From contig NC_019680.1 of assembly GCF_000316685.1 (NCBI RefSeq), forward strand, positions 2,109,501-2,173,500: a DNA stretch of 64,000 bases. The letters are read 5' to 3'. The first letter of the stretch is position 1. The number at the start of each line of letters is the position of its first letter. The stretch is from Synechococcus sp. PCC 6312. GTDB taxonomy: Bacteria; Cyanobacteriota; Cyanobacteriia; Thermosynechococcales; Thermosynechococcaceae. This document shows positions 48,716 through 57,252 of the stretch, piece by piece. A program made the translations under genes and the position numbers. The notes under the pieces were generated by a model, which did no database searches, was not told where the DNA came from, and worked only from the letters and a program-made list of their open reading frames with translations.

Positions 48716-50499
48716 CGTAACGATTTCTCTATCTCGCCCATTGCTCCGGTTTGCACCCGCCAAAGATGGGTATAAATTCCATTTTTTCCGAGCAATTCCT
48801 CATGGGTACCAAACTCGGCAATTTCCCCTTGCTCCATGACATAAATACAGTGGGCCTGGCGGATGGTGGAAAGGCGATGGGCAACAGCAATGGTTGTCCG
48901 ATTTTGGGTGATGTGGGCTAAGGAGCGTTGAATCGCGGCTTCGGTTTCATTATCCACAGCAGAGGTGGCTTCATCCAAAACTAGGATTGGGGGGTCTTTC
49001 AAAATCGCCCTGGCAATAGCTAACCGTTGACGTTGCCCCCCAGAGAGTTTTTGCCCCCGTTCCCCGACCACTGTGTCATAGCCTTGGGGCAGTTGTTGAA
49101 TAAATTCGTGGGCTTCAGCAATTTTGGCGGCCTGGGTAATCTCTGCTGGGGTGGCATCAAATGTCCCATAGGAAATATTTTCCGCAACCGTGCCATGAAA
49201 CAAGAACACATCCTGACTGACCAGGCCAATGCTGGCTCTTAAATCCCTGAGGTTATATTCATGAATTTCAATGCCATCGAGAAGAATTTGCCCGCCGTGA
49301 ATTTCATAGAGTCGCAGGAGTAGTTTAACTAAGGTACTTTTACCGGATCCCGTTGCCCCGACAACCCCAATGGTTTGACCGGCTGGAATTTTGAGATTGA
49401 TGTTTTTGAGGATGCCAGGCCGGTTCGCATACCCAAAATTCACGCTGATAAATTCCAGTTCCCCTTTGACTTGAGTTCGGAATAGCGGACGCTGGCCTGG
49501 GTGGATCGCTATCGGAGTTTCAAGGAGGGTAATCACTCGCTGAGTAGAAGCCATCGCCCGTTGATATTGATCCAAGGTTTCCCCAAGCCGGGTTAAGGGC
49601 CAGAGTAAACGCTGAGTCAGAAAAACCATCACACTGTAGGCACCCACATCCAATGCACCTCGACTGGCAGCTATCCCCCCAAACAACAAGGTGGCCGTGA
49701 ACCCAAACAAAATCACAAAGCGAATTAAGGGGACATAGGCGGCACTAAGGGCAATGGCGCGCTGGTTACTTTGGCGATAGGCTTCACTGTCCAGGCCCAG
49801 GCGGTCTAATTCATACACCTCTGAGGTAAAACTTTTAATGGTCAGAATGCCGCCTAAGTTGTTCGTCAGTCGCTCATTGATCAGGCCCGCTTTTTCCCGG
49901 ACATCAGCATAGCGAGGGGCCAGTCTTTTCTGAAAGGCAACAGAACCCCAAAAAATAAACGGCATCGGAATCATGGAAAACCAGGCCACGCCCGGAGCGA
50001 GAGCAAAAAAGACTGCGCCAATTACCAAAACAGTTGTGGTCACCTGGAGAATTTCATTCGCCCCCCGGTCTAAAAATCGTTCCAGTTGGTTAATGTCATC
50101 ATTCAAAATGGCCATTAATGTGCCACTGCTGCGTTCTTCAAAATAGGCCATTTCCAGGTTTTGCAGGTGGGCATAGGCTTCCAGACGCAATTCATGTTGG
50201 ACAGTTTGGGCCAAGTTCCGCCAGAGTCGGTCGTAAAGGTATTCAAATAGGGATTCCAAGCTCCAAATCACAAAGGAGAGAACGGACAAAAGAATTAACT
50301 GCGCTGTGACATCTACAATCCCCCACCGGGCGAGGAGAGAGTTTTGCCGTTCGACCACCACATCCACGGCCATGCCAATTAAGAGCGGCGGTGCTAAATC
50401 AAAGACTTTATTGAGCACTGAACAAAGGGAGGCTCGCCAAATTTGGGCTTGATGACGATGGGTATGGCGGAGGAGTTGGAGGAGGGGATGATTAGCCAC
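48712..50499 (-). CDS. ABC transporter, fused permease and ATPase (MsbA-like exporter)
   Basis: A 595-residue half-transporter. The N-terminal six-helix exporter domain (about residues 20-310) is followed by the nucleotide-binding domain. Walker A is GVVGATGSGKSTLVKLL, the signature is KLSGGQRQRLAIARAIL, Walker B is ILVLDEATSAVDNETE, and the switch His is in VAHRLSTI. The order TMD-NBD fits lipid or multidrug exporters. Substrate unknown. The C-terminal ~23 codons are also present as a decayed copy at 48001-48073. Confidence 0.93.
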   Translation of the reverse strand: MANHPLLQLLRHTHRHQAQIWRASLCSVLNKVFDLAPPLLIGMAVDVVVERQNSLLARWGIVDVTAQLILLSVLSFVIWSLESLFEYLYDRLWRNLAQTVQHELRLEAYAHLQNLEMAYFEERSSGTLMAILNDDINQLERFLDRGANEILQVTTTVLVIGAVFFALAPGVAWFSMIPMPFIFWGSVAFQKRLAPRYADVREKAGLINERLTNNLGGILTIKSFTSEVYELDRLGLDSEAYRQSNQRAIALSAAYVPLIRFVILFGFTATLLFGGIAASRGALDVGAYSVMVFLTQRLLWPLTRLGETLDQYQRAMASTQRVITLLETPIAIHPGQRPLFRTQVKGELEFISVNFGYANRPGILKNINLKIPAGQTIGVVGATGSGKSTLVKLLLRLYEIHGGQILLDGIEIHEYNLRDLRASIGLVSQDVFLFHGTVAENISYGTFDATPAEITQAAKIAEAHEFIQQLPQGYDTVVGERGQKLSGGQRQRLAIARAILKDPPILVLDEATSAVDNETEAAIQRSLAHITQNRTTIAVAHRLSTIRQAHCIYVMEQGEIAEFGTHEELLGKNGIYTHLWRVQTGAMGEIEKSLR

Positions 50500-50874
50500 A
50501 ACGTTTCTGAGCCTAGAATGAGTTAGTAGTCATAGTTCAATCCTAGACAATCTCTTTACCTTAATTGGAGTGCAAATCTGGAGTGATAGCCCATGTAGTC
50601 TGGGAGCGAGTCATGGGGGATATAGGCAAATCATAGCAATGGCTGGGTGGGGCCTAAGTCACTCAATCTCCACATGGCTATTCTCAGCAGACAATGCCGA
50701 CAGTCCATTGCCCAATACTCTAGAATGGCATGAATATAATTTGTATGTCTCAATTCAGAATGTGTTACTACGCTTTCCCGGTACAATCGTAATGATTAAA
50801 ACTAGCTGAATCCATACACTTTCACGCTATCAAAAATCCAAAAGAATGTGACGAGAGTTCGGTCGTGATTTGTC
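50500..50874. other. intergenic region upstream of the N4-cytosine methyltransferase gene
   Basis: This 375-bp divergent gap has no recognised gene. An open frame at 50570-50809 has unlikely composition and no ribosome site, and I do not call it. No tRNA, riboswitch or terminator was seen. Confidence 0.3.
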
Positions 50875-51780
50875 ATGAAAAAAGGGAGTAGAACCCGGCC
50901 ATTTGGTTCAAGTCAGCGGATTAATCATGATGCCTCTGGTTATTATGAATCCAAGCTTTATCAAGACCTCAAGCATCCTCCCCAAGCTCACAGTCAGGTA
51001 GATCTGCCCTTTCCTAATGCTTACTTAGATAAAACTATCCATCACAGTTCTGAGAAAATGTCGGAATTGCCCGATAACTGTTTGCATTTGATGATTACGT
51101 CTCCCCCCTATAATGTCAGTAAAACCTATGATTCGGATTTATCACTTACAGAATATTTAGGTTTACTCAAACGCGTTTTTCAAGAAACCTATCGAGTTTT
51201 AACACATGGTGGGCGAGCCTGTATTAATGTCGCTAACTTAGGCCGAAAACCTTATATTCCCTTGTCTGACTATATTTCTCAAATGATGCTTGAAATTGGC
51301 TTTTTGATGCGAGGGGAAATTATCTGGCAAAAAGGGGCAGGCGCAGGGGGTTCCATGGCCTGGGGAAGTTGGCAGTCGGCTTCAAATCCTGTCTTACGGG
51401 ATACCCATGAATATATTTTGGTGTTTTCTAAAGGCACATTTGCACGAAAAAAACAGGATCGGGAGAATACGATTACCAAAGACCAATTTATGGAATGGAC
51501 AAAATCTGTTTGGACAATGAACCCCGAATCTGCTAAAAAAGTTGGTCATCCTGCCCCATTTCCCGTTGAATTACCCTTTCGCTTGATCCAGCTTTATAGC
51601 TACAAGAATGATATTATTCTTGATCCCTTTATGGGAAGTGGTTCTACTGCAATTGCGGCTATTACGGCTAATCGTCATTATGTGGGCTATGAGTTAGATC
51701 AGCACTATATTGACTTAGCAAATATCCGACTTGAACCCCATCTGCTCAAAGCCACATCATCGCTTCTGGCATACCGATAA
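50875..51780 (+). CDS. orphan DNA methyltransferase, probably N4-cytosine
   Basis: A 301-residue beta-order methyltransferase. The catalytic motif IV (TSPPYNVSKTY, TSPPY form typical of N4-cytosine enzymes) comes first, and the SAM motif I comes near the C-terminus (LDPFMGSGSTAIAAI), with YVGYELDQHYIDLA after it. No restriction gene is next to it, so it looks like a solitary epigenetic enzyme. Solitary N4-cytosine enzymes acting on GGCC occur in cyanobacteria (M.Ssp6803II of Synechocystis). Whether this one does is an inference. The 3' end overlaps the convergent phosphoesterase gene by 24 bp. Confidence 0.88.
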   Translation: MKKGSRTRPFGSSQRINHDASGYYESKLYQDLKHPPQAHSQVDLPFPNAYLDKTIHHSSEKMSELPDNCLHLMITSPPYNVSKTYDSDLSLTEYLGLLKRVFQETYRVLTHGGRACINVANLGRKPYIPLSDYISQMMLEIGFLMRGEIIWQKGAGAGGSMAWGSWQSASNPVLRDTHEYILVFSKGTFARKKQDRENTITKDQFMEWTKSVWTMNPESAKKVGHPAPFPVELPFRLIQLYSYKNDIILDPFMGSGSTAIAAITANRHYVGYELDQHYIDLANIRLEPHLLKATSSLLAYR

Positions 51781-52737
51781 GTTTAATTCTTCGATGGCGC
51801 TGATTTGAGGGAGAAAGGGTTGTAAATTGGCTTGATGGAGTAGTGATCGGTGTTGAATCCGTTGATCCTTCACATTGACCCAGGCCTGGTTAATATCCAT
51901 AATTCGTTCTCCATCCCAAAAGACCACCATAAAGGTGCGCCATGTTTGATCCTGGGCCTGGATCATTCGGGGACAAACCGCCGCATTGAGATAAATAGTA
52001 TCTCCATGAATGGCAATTGGGGTGCGTTGGCGATCATTCCGGTGTCGTAAACGGTGATGCATATGACCAAAGGCAACTAAAGGAATCCGTTTCCCCTCCT
52101 GTTTTAACTGCTGAATGGCCGCTGCTAAATCCGGATCACCAAAATCTCCGCCCAAAGGTTGCCAATCTCGTCCACAGGGAGATTCTGGGTAATCCCCTAA
52201 ACCAGCCGGGCCATTGTGGGAAATAAACCACAGGGTATCAGTCGGGGCCTGGCGTGCGGCTTGGATGATCTCTGCTGTGGACTCCGATAAGTTACAAATC
52301 CCAAATCGCTCCTGAAGGTAGTGAATATTTTTTAGCTCCGGTCCACCCCAACTAAAGGGCCGTCCCCCCACCACTGCAAACCTACAACTGGGAAAATCTC
52401 GATAGCCATACCCAACATGGGCTACCCCAAGTAAATCAAGTTGTTGCTGGACTCGGTCTTCAATTTGGCGATTGTAAGGACATTTTTTCCGGCCCCAATC
52501 CGTAGCACTGTACCAAGCATCATGATTTCCCAACGCCACTGCCTTAGGTAGATCAATGGCCGCAATTCCTTGGACAACCGCCACCGCTTCATTCCCAAAG
52601 TCCCCCACGAAAAGGGCGACATCCACATTTAAGAGCTTCAGGGCCGTGGCATCATCACTATTCCAGAGTTCGTGAATATCACCCACCACCGCAATAGTTT
52701 TTATGTTTAAGTCAGGGGAACTGGTAATAACGGTCAT
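51757..52737 (-). CDS. calcineurin-type metallophosphoesterase
   Basis: A 326-residue protein with the metallophosphoesterase blocks in order: AVVGDIHELWNSDD (D-x-H), VALFVGDFGNE (GD), KAVALGNHDAWY (GNHD), TLWFISHNGPAG (H) and LVAFGHMHHRLR (GHMH). It matches the cyanobacterial/plant TIGR04168-type family in length and in the SPCGRDW segment, as I recall it. Substrate unknown. Its stop codon region overlaps the convergent methyltransferase gene by 24 bp. Confidence 0.88.
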   Translation of the reverse strand: MTVITSSPDLNIKTIAVVGDIHELWNSDDATALKLLNVDVALFVGDFGNEAVAVVQGIAAIDLPKAVALGNHDAWYSATDWGRKKCPYNRQIEDRVQQQLDLLGVAHVGYGYRDFPSCRFAVVGGRPFSWGGPELKNIHYLQERFGICNLSESTAEIIQAARQAPTDTLWFISHNGPAGLGDYPESPCGRDWQPLGGDFGDPDLAAAIQQLKQEGKRIPLVAFGHMHHRLRHRNDRQRTPIAIHGDTIYLNAAVCPRMIQAQDQTWRTFMVVFWDGERIMDINQAWVNVKDQRIQHRSLLHQANLQPFLPQISAIEELNLSVCQKR

Positions 52738-52769
52738 GGGATCAATAAAAAAGACGGAAACATTGCTGC

Positions 52770-52991
52770 TTAGGCCCTGGTGTGACTCGACTTCTTAATT
52801 TTATCCACTACTCCTCGCAAAAAGCATGGGCACAAAATAGACTGGCGTGCTTTGGATATTGTTTTTTGAACAGTAGCCCCATCTACAAAATTCCAGGCCT
52901 GGGACTCTTCTGTACAGGGTATCTTCAGAAATTCCGCAATACACCAATCCGTTTTTAGATATAAGATAATTAGAGTATGATTTGGATGGTT
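52770..52991 (-). pseudogene. start-less open frame, possible 3' remnant of a lost gene
   Basis: A minus-strand frame of 73 codons is open between a TAG and a TAA but has no start codon. The translation looks protein-like (TDWCIAEFLKIP, SQAWNFVDGATVQKTISKA) and uses the Gln-Ala-Trp reading of CCAGGCCTGG. It ends where the IS630 remnant begins, so it could be the surviving 3' end of an interrupted gene. A competing frame exists, and no family is recognised. Confidence 0.3.
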
Positions 52992-52993
52992 CT

Positions 52994-53633
52994 ATGGATG
53001 AACTCAACCAATTTATTGATGCTTGTCTAGATTCAAGAGAGACTAAGCGCGCCCTAGCGATAAAGATGACACTAGAAGGATTTACGCATCAACAGATTAT
53101 GAATATTCTCCAGGTTTCATTAGGATTTTGCTACGCACGACCTTCAGTCTATACGAAATGGAAGTAAGCTTTTTTATTGTCAGGTGTTAATGCACTAAAA
53201 CTGGCCAACAAAGGTAAAGCTGCATATTTAACAGATGTTGAAAAACAACAGGTGCTTGATTGGTTAAAGCAACAGAATTATTGAAATCTTGAAGAGTTAG
53301 AGGCGTATATTTTAGATACATTTAACGTTGTCTACTCTGCAAAGTCTAGCTATTATAATTTATTACATAAAGCGGGTCTATCCTGACAAAAGGCAAAGGT
53401 CACTAATCCCTTAAAAGATCCAGATAAAGTTGCTTTAAAAAAAAGAGATTTGTCAGTATTTAGAAGCCAATCGAGTTTCAATTGAAGCAGCGTGGTTGCA
53501 AGTTAAAAACTTCTTGAGGAATGTGTGGCACTTATTGAAAACGTTTAAAATTATAAAATGGCTGTTTGAATTGTTTCTAAGTCATTTCATTCTTCATTGT
53601 TATCATCTCAGTATGTATGGTACGTTCTCATGA
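52994..53633 (+). pseudogene. IS630-family transposase remnant
   Basis: The first 55 codons (MDELNQFIDACLDSRETKRALAIK, GFTHQQIMNILQVSLGF) are the helix-turn-helix start of an IS630 transposase. A ~25-bp insertion (near 53130-53155) and TAA at 53165 follow. The frame continues with NALKLANKGKAAYLTD up to TGA at 53282 and TGA at 53384, both at expected Trp sites, then a frameshift near 53440-53455. After EANRVSI it jumps to AAWLQVKNFLRNVWHLLKTF, the extreme C-terminus, so the DDE catalytic region has been deleted. Confidence 0.8.
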
Positions 53634-53797
53634 ATAATTAATGTTTGCGATACAATTCATGTTTGCTATATTCTGAAGTCAAATCTCAGATATGCCAATA
53701 TTGGCTCAGGCCTGAGAATTTCCCAACCATCGCAGTCTATACCTAGAAACTGAGGCCGATTCCCCGTAAAATCACAATCAAACCCAGTTGAGGACAA

Positions 53798-55162
53798 ATG
53801 ATGATAGCCGTAGCGGTACTGGCAGCCGGGCGGGGAACAAGGATGAAGTCTCAGTTACCGAAAGTTCTCCATCCCCTTGGGGGCCGCTCACTCGTAGAAT
53901 GGGTTTTTCAAAGTGTTGCAGATTTAGCCCCTACTCACAAAATTGTGATTGTCGGTTATGCCGGGGACATGGTTCGCCAGGCCCTCCAAGACCTACCTCA
54001 GATCCAATTTGTTGACCAAACTGAGCAATTGGGCACAGGTCACGCTGTCCAACAGGTCATGCCATTACTGGAGAATTTCACAGGGGATCTACTGGTACTC
54101 AATGGGGATGTGCCCCTGCTGCGCCGAGAAACGCTCAGAGCATTACTAACAACCCACCAGGCCCATGGTAATGCTGCCACCATCCTCACAGCCCAAATTC
54201 CCGATCCCCAGGGCTATGGCCGAGTCATTTGTGATGGGAACAACATCGTCAAGCAAATTGTTGAAGACCGAGATTGCACCGCGGCCCAAAAGCAAAATCG
54301 CCGGATCAATGCTGGAGTCTATTGTTTTCATTACCCTCAACTTGCTGAAGTGTTGCCTCACCTGAAAAGCGAAAACGACCAGCAGGAGTTCTATCTCACA
54401 GATGCCGTTAATGATCTGGATCCAGTCATGGCTATGGATGTCGAGGACTATGAAGAAATTCTGGGGGTGAATGATCGGCAACAATTAGCCGCCGCCTATC
54501 AAATCCTCCAAAGACGGATTAAGCAATATTGGATGATGGCCGGTGTCACCTTGATTGATCCCGACAGCATTACCATTGACGACACCGTTCAGTTAGCCCC
54601 CGATGTCATTCTGGAACCCCAAACTCATCTGCGGGGCCAAACCGCTATCGGTTCAGGTTCACAAATTGGACCAGGAAGCTACATTGAAAATAGCCAAATT
54701 GAGGCCAACGTCTCTGTCAAGTTTTCTGTTATTACCGACTCTCAAATTGCTGAAGCTAGCCAAATTGGCCCCTATGCTCATCTGCGCGGCCACAGTCAAA
54801 TCGGCAGCCATTGTCGGATTGGAAATTTTGTTGAACTCAAGAAAGCAACCCTCGGCAATCACACCAAAGCCTCTCATCTCTCCTATCTTGGTGATGCCCA
54901 CTTAGGCAATCAGGTTAACATTGGGGCGGGCACAATTACCGCAAACTATGATGGTCTGAACAAGCATCAAACCGTTATTGGACATCGAAGTAAAACTGGG
55001 GCAAATTCTGTTTTGGTCGCTCCGGTGGAATTAGGCGAAGATGTGACTGTCGCAGCAGGTTCAACCGTAACCGCAGATGTCCCCTCCCAGAGCCTAGTGA
55101 TTGCCCGCGCCCGTCAAGTGATTAAGCCCGGTTGGCAACTGTCCCCTCCTTCTGCACCCTAA
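53798..55162 (+). CDS. glmU: bifunctional N-acetylglucosamine-1-phosphate uridyltransferase / glucosamine-1-phosphate acetyltransferase
   Basis: This enzyme makes UDP-GlcNAc for peptidoglycan and lipopolysaccharide. The N-terminal pyrophosphorylase domain (1-~230) begins [27 protein letters not shown] and contains QLGTGHAV and LNGDVPLL. The C-terminal left-handed beta-helix (~250-454) has the hexapeptide series with [21 protein letters not shown] and [13 protein letters not shown], then [13 protein letters not shown] codons lie at 53798 and 53801; either is usable. It starts a plus-strand run with the two pentapeptide genes. Confidence 0.96.
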   Translation: MMIAVAVLAAGRGTRMKSQLPKVLHPLGGRSLVEWVFQSVADLAPTHKIVIVGYAGDMVRQALQDLPQIQFVDQTEQLGTGHAVQQVMPLLENFTGDLLVLNGDVPLLRRETLRALLTTHQAHGNAATILTAQIPDPQGYGRVICDGNNIVKQIVEDRDCTAAQKQNRRINAGVYCFHYPQLAEVLPHLKSENDQQEFYLTDAVNDLDPVMAMDVEDYEEILGVNDRQQLAAAYQILQRRIKQYWMMAGVTLIDPDSITIDDTVQLAPDVILEPQTHLRGQTAIGSGSQIGPGSYIENSQIEANVSVKFSVITDSQIAEASQIGPYAHLRGHSQIGSHCRIGNFVELKKATLGNHTKASHLSYLGDAHLGNQVNIGAGTITANYDGLNKHQTVIGHRSKTGANSVLVAPVELGEDVTVAAGSTVTADVPSQSLVIARARQVIKPGWQLSPPSAP

Positions 55163-55165
55163 CCT

Positions 55166-55678
55166 ATGGAAGCCCTGAATACTCGTGATTTTTTCCTCCG
55201 CTGGCGCGCTGGTGAACGGGATTTTTCTGGCCTGGATCTGCGGCGAGTGGACTTAACCCTAGAGGAAGTGAACTACACCGACTTTACGGGTTCCAACTTG
55301 GCTGGGGCGGTGCTGAATGGGGCCGATTTAATTGGTTGCAATTTTACCCAGGCCAATCTCGTTTCAGCCAAAATTCTCGGGGCAGATTTAAGCGCAGCAA
55401 ACTTGACTGAAGCTGATCTGAGTAATGCGTTGATCAGTAGTTCTAACCTGATGGGGGCGCAATTAACCAAAGCAAATTTACGGCGGGCAGTCTTGAGTTG
55501 TGCGATTATGCGGGGAACAAACCTGCGGGGGGCAAAACTGCGGGGGGCAAATTTTGACTGCACGGATCTGACGGGGGCGGATCTATTGGGGGCAGATGCT
55601 TTGCGGCCAGAATTGCTTGAGGCGGTTTTGGATAATACAACTATGCCCGATGGAACTGTTTATGAGTTACCCAGCTAG
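55166..55678 (+). CDS. pentapeptide-repeat protein
   Basis: A 170-residue protein. After a short leader (RDFFLRWRAGERDFSGLDL) there are about twenty A(D/N)LxX pentapeptides, for example ADLIGCNFTQANLVS and ADLSAANLTEADLSN, which form a right-handed quadrilateral beta-helix. Cyanobacterial genomes carry many such proteins, mostly of unknown role. It starts 4 bp after glmU and is followed after 9 bp by a second pentapeptide gene. Confidence 0.88.
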   Translation: MEALNTRDFFLRWRAGERDFSGLDLRRVDLTLEEVNYTDFTGSNLAGAVLNGADLIGCNFTQANLVSAKILGADLSAANLTEADLSNALISSSNLMGAQLTKANLRRAVLSCAIMRGTNLRGAKLRGANFDCTDLTGADLLGADALRPELLEAVLDNTTMPDGTVYELPS

Positions 55679-55686
55679 GTGAGGGA

Positions 55687-56172
55687 ATGATTGGCAATCG
55701 TCTGACCCGACAGGGGGTGATCACTCGTTTGGCTACTGATCCGACCGGGGATTTTTCTCGCTTAGATTTATCGGAAATTAACTTATCGGGTTTAGAGTTG
55801 AGCCACTGTAACTTTGACCAGGCCCGGTTGGATCGCACCCGTTTTCGACACTGTAACCTGAACGAAGCCAATTTTAGCCGGGCTTACCTAAATGGAACTG
55901 ATTTTTTCGAGGCGAATCTAACCGGGGCAAATTTTAGTCAAACCCGAATTTATCGCTGTCGTTTTTCCCATGCCAATTTAACGCGAGGGAATTTCTTACT
56001 AGCTGAAATTTGGGAATCTAAATTTGTGGCAGCATTATTAAAACAGGCCGACTTTACAGGGGCAACGCTTTATCAAGTCAAACTCAATCGGGCTGATTGT
56101 CGCCAGGCCAGTTTAGAAATCCATCATCTCTATACCAAACGTAAACGGATGCTCAGCCTGATACAAGATTGA
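55687..56172 (+). CDS. pentapeptide-repeat protein
   Basis: A 161-residue pentapeptide-repeat protein (LSHCNFDQARLDRTRFRHCN, ANFSRAYLNGTDFFEANLTG) with slightly looser repeats than its neighbour. It ends in a short helical tail (LYTKRKRMLSLIQD). The two adjacent genes probably arose by duplication and are cotranscribed. It is convergent with egtD (9 bp between stops). Confidence 0.86.
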   Translation: MIGNRLTRQGVITRLATDPTGDFSRLDLSEINLSGLELSHCNFDQARLDRTRFRHCNLNEANFSRAYLNGTDFFEANLTGANFSQTRIYRCRFSHANLTRGNFLLAEIWESKFVAALLKQADFTGATLYQVKLNRADCRQASLEIHHLYTKRKRMLSLIQD

Positions 56173-56180
56173 CCGAGTCG

Positions 56181-57173
56181 CTAGTTTTGACGTTGAGCTA
56201 AAATCACAGCAAACCAATCCTGCTCGTCCGTCCAGGCCTGTACTGTTTCCAGTTGATGGTGTCGCAGTTGGGCTTGAATTTGCTCTAAGTTAAACTTGCG
56301 CGAGATTTCCGTATGGAGGAGTTCACCGGGTTGAAATTCACAGGTAAAGTCTAGGGCATTTAAGGTAATCTGCTGTGACTCAAGACTGACTAAATACATT
56401 TCAATCTGCTGGGCCTGGGAGTTATAAATCGCCCGATGTTGAAAGGCGTTTAAATTAAAGTTGCCATCAAAGCGCCAATTCAAGTGGGACAGCAAGTTCA
56501 AATTAAATTGTGCCGTGATGCCTTGTTCATCGTTATAGGCTGCTGCTAAAATCCCTGGCGGCTTGACTAAATCGACTCCCAATAGAAAATATTCTGCTGG
56601 CTTGAGGCTGGTTTGAATCCATTGAAAGAACTGCTCACATTCTTCGGGCGTTAAATTACCAAGGGTACTGCCCAAAAAACTAATCATCCGTTCTGGGAGT
56701 TTCCGGGGGGGCAGATGGCTTAAACCCTGTTCATAGGTACTAATAATTCCCGTCACGGCCAAGTTGGGATAATCCGTTAATAGGGCTAAGGCACTTTCCT
56801 TGAGGATGCTCCCACTCACATCAATTGGTAAATAGTGGAGCGGTAAGCCCCAGGCCTGGGCGGTATCTAATAGAATTCGGGTTTTCAGCGAACTACCACT
56901 GCCCAATTCCACTAATTCACAGGCCCCAGTAATCTCGACAATGTCTGTCGCAAATCTTTGGAGAATCCCTAATTCAGTGCGAGTTGGATAGTACTCGGGG
57001 AGTTGGCAAATCTGCTCAAATAGCTGAGAGCCGCGTCCATCATAAAAATATTGGGGAAGTACGGTTTTTAAGGGCTGCGACAACCCCCAGATCACATCCT
57101 CCCCATCTCGCCCCTGTTGGCCTGGCTCAAGATAGATGACATTCAAGCGGGATTGAATCGGAGTCACAATCAC
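56181..57173 (-). CDS. egtD: L-histidine N(alpha)-methyltransferase (EgtD-like)
   Basis: A 330-residue member of the Methyltransf_33 family that trimethylates histidine to hercynine in ergothioneine synthesis. Visible are KTVLPQYFYDGRGSQLFEQIC, LPEYYPTRTELGIL, ELGSGSSLKTRILLD (SAM site), PIDVSGSIL, FLGSTLGNLTPEE, and LGVDLVKPP. The frame runs on to 57374, but that part lies inside infB and lacks family resemblance. The GTG at 57173 (or 57167) is a more realistic start. EgtB is not nearby. Confidence 0.85.
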   Translation of the reverse strand: MIVTPIQSRLNVIYLEPGQQGRDGEDVIWGLSQPLKTVLPQYFYDGRGSQLFEQICQLPEYYPTRTELGILQRFATDIVEITGACELVELGSGSSLKTRILLDTAQAWGLPLHYLPIDVSGSILKESALALLTDYPNLAVTGIISTYEQGLSHLPPRKLPERMISFLGSTLGNLTPEECEQFFQWIQTSLKPAEYFLLGVDLVKPPGILAAAYNDEQGITAQFNLNLLSHLNWRFDGNFNLNAFQHRAIYNSQAQQIEMYLVSLESQQITLNALDFTCEFQPGELLHTEISRKFNLEQIQAQLRHHQLETVQAWTDEQDWFAVILAQRQN

Positions 57174-57252
57174 AGGAGCATTCTCAAAAATACAGCAAGG
57201 AGGCCTGGGAACAATCTTGGCAAGACATCCTGAAAATCTCCTGAGAGGTTCC

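Noticed and set aside
50570-50809. 79-residue plus-strand frame before the N4 methyltransferase gene
   Set aside because: No ribosome site, unlikely composition and no recognisable fold; left as intergenic.
52801-53007. 68-residue minus-strand frame over the IS630 start
   Set aside because: It runs into the transposase remnant in antisense, and the alternative frame beside it looks more protein-like; neither is firmly supported.
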